Shown here in pieces: positions 56,775 through 64,000 of a stretch of 64,000 bases of DNA (its first letter is position 1; each line of letters starts with the position of its first letter). A model generated the notes under the pieces. That model saw only the letters and a list, made by a program, of their open reading frames with translations, did no database searches and was not told the origin of the DNA. Both the position numbers and the translations under genes were made by a program. Source of the stretch: Limnohabitans sp. 103DPR2 (lineage in GTDB: Bacteria > Pseudomonadota > Gammaproteobacteria > Burkholderiales > Burkholderiaceae_C); assembly GCF_001412575.1 (NCBI RefSeq), contig NZ_CP011834.1, forward strand, positions 248,001-312,000, given 5' to 3'.

Positions 56775-58295
56775 TTAAAGATCTGCAGACCCTGAGGCCA
56801 TGTTGGTTTTGAATTTATTGCTGGCCCGAGCAAAGCGAATGGTGAAGCACGCACCCGGTGGTGTTTGACCTGGATGCGCCACGTCCACTGACACTGTGGC
56901 GCCATGTCGCTGTGCAATCTCTCGCACAATGGGTAAGCCCAATCCAGAGCCATCCACGTTGCTACCCAATGCGCGGTAGAAGGGTTCAAAAATACGCTCA
57001 CGTTCGGCGGCAGCAATCCCTGGCCCATTGTCTTCCACCTGAACAGCCAATGCTTGGCTATAAGGGTCGACCAACAAGCGCACAGTGATCACACCGATCC
57101 GCTCTTCGGTGCTGGGGGTGTAGTGAATGGCGTTGTCGACCAGATTGCGAATCATCTCTTTCAGCAAAGTGGGATTGCCCTGCACCTTCAAAAAGCGACG
57201 CTTGCTGTCGGTGTCCACACCGTCATAGCCCAAGTCCAAACCCTTGTCCATGGCGCGCGGCAACGAGTCATGCAAGACCTCGCTGACCAATGCCTCCATG
57301 TCACATGACTGCAGATCGATGGCACCACCGCCTTCTGCGCGAGCCAAAGACAACAACTGATTGACGGTGTGCGTGGCTTGCACACTGGCGCGGCCAATTT
57401 GTTTGAGTGAATGCTTCAGCTCCTCTTCGCTGGCATCTTTGCGCTGTGCCAAATCGGCTTGCATGCGCAGGCCTGCCAACGGTGTTTTGAGTTGATGCGC
57501 CGCATCTGCCAAAAATCTTTTTTGCGTGGCGATCGAGTCTTTCAAACGCCCTAGCAAATCGTTCACGGACGACACCAGCGGCGCAACTTCCAGTGGCACC
57601 GCTTTTTCATCCAGTGGGCTTAAGTCATCTGATTTTCTGGCGCGAATTCGCTCTTCAAGTTCTGACAAAGGTTTGATGCCTCGCACCAGTGCCAACCAAA
57701 CCAACAAGACCGCCAAGGGCAAAATGGCAAACTGCGGCAGCATCACGCCTTTGATAATTTCAGTGGCCAGCACCGAGCGTTTCTCGCGTGTCTCGGCCAC
57801 TTGGACCAGCACAGGGCCCATGCCCACTGGTGACTTGTCAGACGCCAGTTGGACCCAAGTGTAGGCGACACGCACTTCCAAGCTGCGCATTTCATCGTCA
57901 CGAATTTTGACTTCGTAACTGCCCAGTTTCTCGTCTTCTTGGGGTTGTGGCAAATCGCGGTCACCACCCAAGATTTCACCCTTGGGACCAATCACTTGGT
58001 AATACACCAGATCGGCGTCGTCGGCGCGCAAGAGTTCGCTGGCCGGTTGCGGCAAATTGAATTGCACGCGCTGCTGATCAGGACTGAGCTTGACCAACTG
58101 CGCCAAGGCTTGTGCGTTGTAAATCAGCGCACGGTCAAATGGTTTGTTGGCCAGGCCTTGGGCAACCAGCCACGTGAGTGCCAAACTGACAGGCCACAGC
58201 AACAGCAATGGCGTGAGCATCCAATCCAAAATTTCGCCAAACAACGAGCGCTGCTCGCGGCGAAAAAAAGACAGCTGCCAATTTTTAGGATTCAT
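56775..58295 (-). CDS. Two-component sensor histidine kinase (TctE-like)
   Basis: The 506-residue membrane kinase has a first helix at about 26-46 and a periplasmic 2CSK_N-type sensor region. A second helix lies near 188-208 (FAILPLAVLLVWLALVRG), followed by a HAMP-like linker. The kinase core shows the H box DAAHQLKTPLAGLR, N box NLVDNAIHY, and G boxes VEDNGPGI and GSGLGLPIV. The layout matches TctE, but no tct transport genes are nearby, so the signal is unknown. It lies 33 bases downstream of its response regulator gene. Confidence 0.9.
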   Translation of the reverse strand: MNPKNWQLSFFRREQRSLFGEILDWMLTPLLLLWPVSLALTWLVAQGLANKPFDRALIYNAQALAQLVKLSPDQQRVQFNLPQPASELLRADDADLVYYQVIGPKGEILGGDRDLPQPQEDEKLGSYEVKIRDDEMRSLEVRVAYTWVQLASDKSPVGMGPVLVQVAETREKRSVLATEIIKGVMLPQFAILPLAVLLVWLALVRGIKPLSELEERIRARKSDDLSPLDEKAVPLEVAPLVSSVNDLLGRLKDSIATQKRFLADAAHQLKTPLAGLRMQADLAQRKDASEEELKHSLKQIGRASVQATHTVNQLLSLARAEGGGAIDLQSCDMEALVSEVLHDSLPRAMDKGLDLGYDGVDTDSKRRFLKVQGNPTLLKEMIRNLVDNAIHYTPSTEERIGVITVRLLVDPYSQALAVQVEDNGPGIAAAERERIFEPFYRALGSNVDGSGLGLPIVREIAQRHGATVSVDVAHPGQTPPGACFTIRFARASNKFKTNMASGSADL

Positions 58296-58328
58296 TCAGC
58301 AAAAACTTCTGGCAGCGCGAATGCGGGA

Positions 58329-59003
58329 TCAGCTCGGAATTTTCTCGAGGCAGTAACCCAAGCCGCGAACGGTTGCGATGCGGATCGGCCCTTTTTCAAT
58401 CTTCTTGCGCAGGCGGTGGATGTACACCTCAATCGCGTTGTTGCTGACCTCTTCGCCCCACTCGCACAAGCGCTCAACCAACTGGTCTTTGCTGACCAAT
58501 CGGCCTGCACGTTGAAGCAACACTTCCAGCAAGCCCAATTCGCGTGCAGACAATTCCACCATCTTGCCGTCAATGGTGGCGACGCGGCCTGATTGATCGT
58601 AAATGAGCGGGCCGTGTTTGATTTGCGATGTGGCGCCACCCATGCCGCGCCGTGTCAGCGCGCGAACACGCGCTTCAAGCTCTTGCAAGCTGAAGGGCTT
58701 GGCCATGTAGTCATCTGCGCCATAGTCCAGACCTTTCACGCGCTCTTCCACACTGTCAGCTGCCGTCAAAATCAAAACCGGCAAGGTGGAGCCGCGTGAG
58801 CGTAATTTTTTCAACACATCGAGGCCATGCATTTTGGGCAAGCCCAAATCAAGAATGAGCAGATCAAATTCGTTGTTGGTCATGAGCGCAGCGTCGGCTT
58901 CTGTGCCACTTGCCACATGATCCACGGCCGCACCTGCACTGCGCAAACTGCGCAGCAAACCATCGGCCAACACCTGATCATCTTCAGCTATCAAAATGCG
59001 CAT
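58329..59003 (-). CDS. OmpR-family response regulator (TctD-like)
   Basis: The 224-residue regulator has a receiver domain with MRILIAEDDQVLADGLLRSL, the phospho-acceptor Asp in LLILDLGLPKMHG near residue 51, and Lys in DYMAKPFSL. A C-terminal winged helix carries RELGLLEVLLQRAGRLVSKD and a DNA-recognition end EVYIHRLRKKIE. It is encoded upstream of its kinase on the same strand. The target promoters are unknown. Confidence 0.92.
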   Translation of the reverse strand: MRILIAEDDQVLADGLLRSLRSAGAAVDHVASGTEADAALMTNNEFDLLILDLGLPKMHGLDVLKKLRSRGSTLPVLILTAADSVEERVKGLDYGADDYMAKPFSLQELEARVRALTRRGMGGATSQIKHGPLIYDQSGRVATIDGKMVELSARELGLLEVLLQRAGRLVSKDQLVERLCEWGEEVSNNAIEVYIHRLRKKIEKGPIRIATVRGLGYCLEKIPS

Positions 59004-59127
59004 GCTTGTCTCCCGCTTTGGCCTTGTTTGGCTTTGTGTTTTGCGCCCGGAGGCGGCTGTCTAAATTTTAGGCGACTATCAACGCTCTGTAACGAGAGTT
59101 TCACCATGGCCGACCCCTCGTTTGCCA

Positions 59128-59646
59128 TTACATGCAATAGGCTTCAAGTCCCAAGGCCACCACGGTTGCAATTTCAAGGCCCACGGAAGCTTTGAATTCT
59201 TCTTCTGCTTGTGCCACCGCCACTTGAAAGGCGGCCAACCACGCCAAGCCGTCTTCGGTGAATTCGACCAGGCGCGCGCGCGCATCTCGACTGTCTTGTG
59301 TTCGTTTGACCAAACCCCATGCTTCACACTGGTCGACCAAATTGCCCATGGCTTGTTTGCTCATCCCTGCGGCCTGCGCCAAGTCCGTCAGCCTTGAACC
59401 CTGCAGCGACAAATGCCGTGTGATGTGAACGTGTGCCGCACTGATTTGATCTCTTGCAGCCAAATTCGAGAGCGCCAGCGGCACCTGCTCGTTGTGTGCC
59501 ATCAGGCTTAAAACGCGCGCATCGAAACGCCTCATGGAATGGCCCAACAAACGACCCAAATGTGTTTCGCGCCACCGGTCATCGCGGACAGCAGATGACG
59601 GCGCTTGGCCCTGTGAATGGGTGATGAAACTGTCATTGACTGGCAT
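59128..59646 (-). CDS. MarR-family transcriptional regulator
   Basis: The 172-residue protein has a MarR-type winged helix (LSLQGSRLTDLAQAAGMSKQ, NLVDQCEAWGLVKRTQDSRD, RLVEFTEDG), which includes the wing Asp-x-Arg motif. It would bind DNA as a dimer. The ligand and targets are unknown, and self-regulation of the 140-base gap toward recA is possible. The ATG at 59646 is chosen over an in-frame TTG at 59664. It is divergent from recA. Confidence 0.87.
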   Translation of the reverse strand: MPVNDSFITHSQGQAPSSAVRDDRWRETHLGRLLGHSMRRFDARVLSLMAHNEQVPLALSNLAARDQISAAHVHITRHLSLQGSRLTDLAQAAGMSKQAMGNLVDQCEAWGLVKRTQDSRDARARLVEFTEDGLAWLAAFQVAVAQAEEEFKASVGLEIATVVALGLEAYCM

Positions 59647-59709
59647 TTGCAGATAGTAAAGCAAACTGACTAAAAAATCTATTTACTCGTTGAGACAATG
59701 CCATTACAG

Positions 59710-59729
59710 TACTGTTCAAGCATCCAGTC
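59710..59729 (+). promoter_or_regulatory. LexA-like box upstream of recA
   Basis: TACTGTTCAAGCATCCAGTC fits the LexA consensus CTGT-N8-ACAG with one mismatch (CTGT at 59712-59715, CCAG at 59724-59727). It is 58 bases before the recA ATG, where SOS control is expected. Confidence 0.6.
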
Positions 59730-59786
59730 TTTGATCAGCTTTCTGAATGCAAGTTTTTCAACCCGTTGATTTTTATGGAGATTTCT

Positions 59787-60815
59787 ATGAGCGACCAAAA
59801 CAGCGACAAAACCAAAGCCCTGCAAGCAGCCCTGGCCCAAATCGAAAAACAATTTGGCAAAGGCACCATCATGCGTCTGGGCGAGGGTGAAGTCATCGAA
59901 GACATCCAAGTCGTCTCAACGGGTTCTTTGGGGCTCGACATTGCCTTGGGCGTAGGCGGTTTGCCCCGCGGCCGCGTGGTTGAAATATACGGCCCAGAGT
60001 CTTCTGGCAAAACCACCCTCACCTTGCAAGTGATTGCCGAGATGCAAAAAATCGGCGGTCAGTGCGCCTTCGTCGACGCCGAACATGCTTTGGACATTCA
60101 GTACGCTCAAAAGCTTGGCGTCAACCTGCAAGACCTGCTCATTAGCCAGCCCGACACCGGCGAGCAAGCCCTTGAAATTGTCGACAGCCTGGTTCGCTCC
60201 GGCGCCGTCGACTTGGTCGTCATCGACTCCGTGGCCGCACTCACCCCCAAGGCCGAACTCGAAGGCGACATGGGCGACTCTTTGCCCGGCCTCCAAGCCC
60301 GCCTCATGAGCCAAGCCCTGCGCAAGCTCACCGCCACCATCAAGAAAACCAATTGCATGGTCATCTTCATCAACCAAATCCGCATGAAGATTGGCGTCAT
60401 GTTCGGCTCGCCCGAAACCACCACCGGTGGCAACGCGCTCAAGTTCTACGCTTCTGTGCGCTTGGACATCCGCCGCACCGGCACCATCAAACGAGGTGAC
60501 GACTCGATCGGCAACGAAACCAAAGTCAAGGTGGTTAAAAACAAAGTGGCTCCGCCCTTTAAAACCGCTGAGTTCGACATTCTGTTCGGTGAAGGCATCA
60601 GCCGCCAAGGCGAAATCATCGACATGGGTGTCGAGGCCAAAATCATCGACAAGTCAGGCGCTTGGTATGCCTACAACGGCGAAAAAATTGGCCAAGGCCG
60701 CGACAACGCCCGTGAGTTCCTGCGTGAAAACGCCGAACTGGCTGCCGAAATTGAAAACAAAGTGCGTGAATCTTTGGGCATCCCACTGCTGGCTGAAGCC
60801 GTCGCAGCCGCCTAA
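59787..60815 (+). CDS. recA: Recombinase RecA
   Basis: RecA forms filaments on single-stranded DNA, drives strand exchange and triggers LexA cleavage. The 342-residue protein has Walker [20 protein letters not shown], Walker [11 protein letters not shown], the loops [20 protein letters not shown] and [20 protein letters not shown], and an Ala-rich C-terminus. The ATG at 59787 has GGAG six bases upstream. A LexA-like box lies in the upstream gap, and recX follows after 34 bases. Confidence 0.98.
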   Translation: MSDQNSDKTKALQAALAQIEKQFGKGTIMRLGEGEVIEDIQVVSTGSLGLDIALGVGGLPRGRVVEIYGPESSGKTTLTLQVIAEMQKIGGQCAFVDAEHALDIQYAQKLGVNLQDLLISQPDTGEQALEIVDSLVRSGAVDLVVIDSVAALTPKAELEGDMGDSLPGLQARLMSQALRKLTATIKKTNCMVIFINQIRMKIGVMFGSPETTTGGNALKFYASVRLDIRRTGTIKRGDDSIGNETKVKVVKNKVAPPFKTAEFDILFGEGISRQGEIIDMGVEAKIIDKSGAWYAYNGEKIGQGRDNAREFLRENAELAAEIENKVRESLGIPLLAEAVAAA

Positions 60816-60849
60816 TCTCACGCCTTTCTCCAGTTGCGTTCCTTGATCA

Positions 60850-61323
60850 ATGGCTCAGCCCGGGTTTAAGTTGTCCCTCAAAGGACGTGCGCTGCGGCTT
60901 TTGTCGCAGCGCGAACACTCTCGGGCTGAGCTGGTTCGCAAACTCTCACCCCACGAGGAGGTGCCGGGCGAGCTGGCACAAGCTCTCGACGAGCTCCAAG
61001 CCAAAGGTTTCATTGACGAAACCCGCGTCTTGGAGTCCGTTCTTAACCATCGCGCGCCCAAGCTGGGCAACGGCAGAATCAAACAAGAACTGCAAGCCAA
61101 AGGCTTGGCGCCTGCAGCAGTGGCTCAGGCCATGCTGGATTTAAAAGATTCTGAATTCGCGCGCGCCCAAGGCGTCTGGCAAAAGAAATTTGGCGCGCCT
61201 GCGGCAGATGCCAACGAGCGCGCCAAGCATTACCGGTTTTTGCTCACGCGCGGATTTTCGGCCGAGGTCGTCCGAAAAGTCGTCCAGCAATCGGGCACAC
61301 CCGAAGAAGACTTCGACAGCTGA
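60850..61323 (+). CDS. recX: Recombination regulatory protein RecX
   Basis: RecX binds RecA filaments and limits their extension. The 157-residue product has three helical RecX repeats: GRALRLLSQREHSRAELVRK, then LAQALDELQAKGFIDETRV and GNGRIKQELQAKGLAP, and a C-terminal KHYRFLLTRGFSAEVVRKVV. Size is normal. It is co-oriented with recA at 34 bases and convergent with argC. Confidence 0.92.
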   Translation: MAQPGFKLSLKGRALRLLSQREHSRAELVRKLSPHEEVPGELAQALDELQAKGFIDETRVLESVLNHRAPKLGNGRIKQELQAKGLAPAAVAQAMLDLKDSEFARAQGVWQKKFGAPAADANERAKHYRFLLTRGFSAEVVRKVVQQSGTPEEDFDS

Positions 61324-61339
61324 AGCTTGTTCTGCCAGG

Positions 61340-62266
61340 TCAAAGACCCAGCATCAACTTCAGGTTTTGAACCGCAGCGCCGCTGGCCCCTTTGCCCAAA
61401 TTGTCCAATCGGGCAATCACCACAGCTTGGCGATGCGTCTCGTTGCCAAACACCCTGATTTCCAGTTTGTTGGAGTCGTTGTTGCCGGTGGCGCCCAATT
61501 TGCCACTTTCTTCAGCTGCCACCACACTGACCCAACCGCCAGCGTTTTGGCTACTGGCGTAGTGCGCGCGCAAAGCTTCATACAAATCGGACACTTTCGG
61601 TTTGCCAGGCAAGTCGTCCAGAAACAGCGGCAACTCCACCAACATGCCTTGCCGAAAATTGCCAACGGCTGGCAAAAAGATGGGGCGACGCGTCAGGCCG
61701 GTGTACTTCATGATCTCGGGCACGTGCTTGTGTTGCAGCCCCAAAGCGTAGGCTTCGTGCAAAGGCGCGCGGCCTGCTTCATAGTCTTCAATCATGGTGC
61801 GGCCACCACCGGAGTAACCACTTACTGAGGGCAAAGCAACCGGAAAATCTGGAGGCAAGATGCCAGCACTGATCAATGGTGCCAGGATGGCGATGGCGCC
61901 TGAGGCATAACAACCAGGGTTGCTGACGCGTTGCGCACTCACCACAGCTTCGCGTTGACCGGCACGCATTTCAGGAAAACCGAACACCCATTGGTCGTTC
62001 ACGCGGTGGGCGGTGGATGCGTCAATGATGCGTGGTTTGTGGCTAGGCAAAGCATCGATCATGGCCACGGATTCTTTAGCGGCATCATCGTGGAGGCACA
62101 AAATAACCAGATCAACTTGGGCCATCAGCTCGCGCTTGGCCTCGGGGTCCTTGCGCTTTTCTGGGGCAATGCTGACCAATTCGACCTCGGGCATGGCCAG
62201 CAAACGCTCGCGAATCAAGAGCCCGGTGGTACCAGCTTCGCCATCGATGAATATTTTTTTGGCCAT
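61340..62266 (-). CDS. argC: N-acetyl-gamma-glutamyl-phosphate reductase, type 2
   Basis: ArgC reduces N-acetylglutamyl phosphate to the semialdehyde in arginine synthesis. The 308-residue protein has an N-terminal NADP-binding part beginning [20 protein letters not shown] and the catalytic Cys in [29 protein letters not shown] and [13 protein letters not shown] are also present. The short length and GEAGTTGL start identify the type 2 form (compared with the about 340-residue type 1). It is convergent with recX and divergent from sucC. Confidence 0.94.
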   Translation of the reverse strand: MAKKIFIDGEAGTTGLLIRERLLAMPEVELVSIAPEKRKDPEAKRELMAQVDLVILCLHDDAAKESVAMIDALPSHKPRIIDASTAHRVNDQWVFGFPEMRAGQREAVVSAQRVSNPGCYASGAIAILAPLISAGILPPDFPVALPSVSGYSGGGRTMIEDYEAGRAPLHEAYALGLQHKHVPEIMKYTGLTRRPIFLPAVGNFRQGMLVELPLFLDDLPGKPKVSDLYEALRAHYASSQNAGGWVSVVAAEESGKLGATGNNDSNKLEIRVFGNETHRQAVVIARLDNLGKGASGAAVQNLKLMLGL

Positions 62267-62436
62267 TCAGGGCTCTCCCAAGAAAAAATTTTGCCGCGTC
62301 ATGTCAATGTAAGTGACTCGGCTCAAGATTGGTGCGTTGCAACATGATACAGTCGCCGGCTGAAGTGTCCAGTGCTTGCTTAGGGCAAACCACCCTGACT
62401 GGCTGGTGAGAATAACCACCCTCTGAGAGAAACCTC

Positions 62437-63600
<1,164 letters not shown>

Positions 63601-63604
63601 TTAC

Positions 63605-64000
63605 ATGTCTATCTTTATCAACAAAGACACCAAAGTCATTACCCAAGGTATTACCGGCAAGACCGGTCAGTTCCACACTGAAAAATGCCAAGAGTACGCA
63701 AACGGTAAAAACTGCTTCGTTGCAGGTGTGAACCCCAAAAAAGCGGGCGAGTCCATCTTCAACATCCCCATTTACGCCTCTGTCAAAGAAGCGGCATCCG
63801 ACACAGGCGCTACTGTGTCTGTTATCTACGTGCCACCAGCAGGCGCCGCCGCAGCCATTTGGGAAGCCGTTGAAGCCGACCTCGACTTGGCCATCTGCAT
63901 TACCGAAGGCATTCCTGTCCGTGACATGCTCGAAGTGCGCAATCGCATGCGCGCCAAAGAAGCAGCTGGTGGTAAAAAGACTTTGCTGTTGGGCCCCAAC
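63605..64000 (+). CDS. sucD: Succinyl-CoA ligase subunit alpha, N-terminal part (cut by window edge)
   Basis: SucD carries the CoA-binding site and phosphohistidine. The first 132 codons are present: MSIFINKDTKVITQGITGKT, GVNPKKAGESIFNIPIYASV, VIYVPPAGAAAAIWEAVEAD and ITEGIPVRDMLEVR, ending at LLLGPN. The active-site His region lies outside. It is co-transcribed with sucC. Confidence 0.96.
   Translation, partial: MSIFINKDTKVITQGITGKTGQFHTEKCQEYANGKNCFVAGVNPKKAGESIFNIPIYASVKEAASDTGATVSVIYVPPAGAAAAIWEAVEADLDLAICITEGIPVRDMLEVRNRMRAKEAAGGKKTLLLGPN

Overview
The window is a chromosomal segment around the replication origin of a betaproteobacterium, most likely a member of the Comamonadaceae (Limnohabitans/Rhodoferax-like). 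The assignment rests on gene order (dnaA-dnaN-gyrB facing away from rpmH-rnpA-yidD-yidC-mnmE, lptD-surA-rsmA, recA-recX, sucC-sucD), on protein features such as a topoisomerase III with a SWIB tail, and on moderate-GC codon use. It is an inference from recognised families, not from a database search. Coding density is very high, no stretch without a gene exceeds about 250 bases, and no rRNA, tRNA, CRISPR array, prophage or insertion sequence was seen.

Layout. 1-4.9 kb: the start of def, dprA, and the yajC-secD-secF protein export operon. 5.0-8.0 kb: a small accessory block with a cobalt-type nitrile hydratase (alpha, beta, accessory protein), a low-affinity iron permease-like protein and an EamA exporter. 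8.0-17.8 kb: the origin block, with gyrB, dnaN and dnaA running left and rpmH, rnpA, yidD, yidC and mnmE running right from a 250-bp region holding DnaA boxes. 17.8-23.3 kb: an MsbA-like ABC exporter, apt, the Kdo/LPS genes kdsD-kdsC-lptC and an SDR. 23.3-26 kb: a glycine-rich RRM protein, the ammonium channel amtB and a GDT1-type manganese exporter. 26-27.9 kb: metX-metW behind a probable SAM-II riboswitch joined to an intrinsic terminator. 27.9-35.4 kb: a catabolic operon for L-threonate-type four-carbon sugar acids (ltnD, otnK, otnC, otnI) with a quinone oxidoreductase, an M20 peptidase and an MFS transporter. 35.4-42 kb: rsmE, amgK, lptD, surA, rsmA. 42-43.2 kb: a barnase-like exported RNase and a barstar-like inhibitor. 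43.3-51.3 kb: central metabolism (maeB, tkt, gapA), pepP and murU. 51.4-56.7 kb: topoisomerase III fused to a SWIB domain, a divergent SET-domain methyltransferase, birA, a small membrane protein and a GST. 56.8-64 kb: a two-component system, a MarR regulator, recA-recX, argC, sucC and the start of sucD.

Genes that work together: YajC/SecDF and YidC/YidD handle membrane protein export and insertion. KdsD, KdsC, LptC and LptD supply and transport LPS, and SurA folds LptD. AmgK and MurU are the two recycling enzymes that return MurNAc to UDP-MurNAc, although they are 11 kb apart here. MetX and MetW start methionine synthesis under apparent SAM feedback. LtnD, OtnI, OtnK and OtnC form a complete route from L-threonate to dihydroxyacetone phosphate. 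RecA and RecX form a DNA-repair pair behind an imperfect LexA-like site.

The observations most worth following are the topB-SWIB/SET divergent pair separated by a Z-DNA-prone alternating purine-pyrimidine tract, the SAM-II-like leader with an overlapping terminator, the barnase/barstar pair, and several perfect hairpins at or near predicted transcript 5' ends (rpmH, RRM gene, amtB, gyrB).
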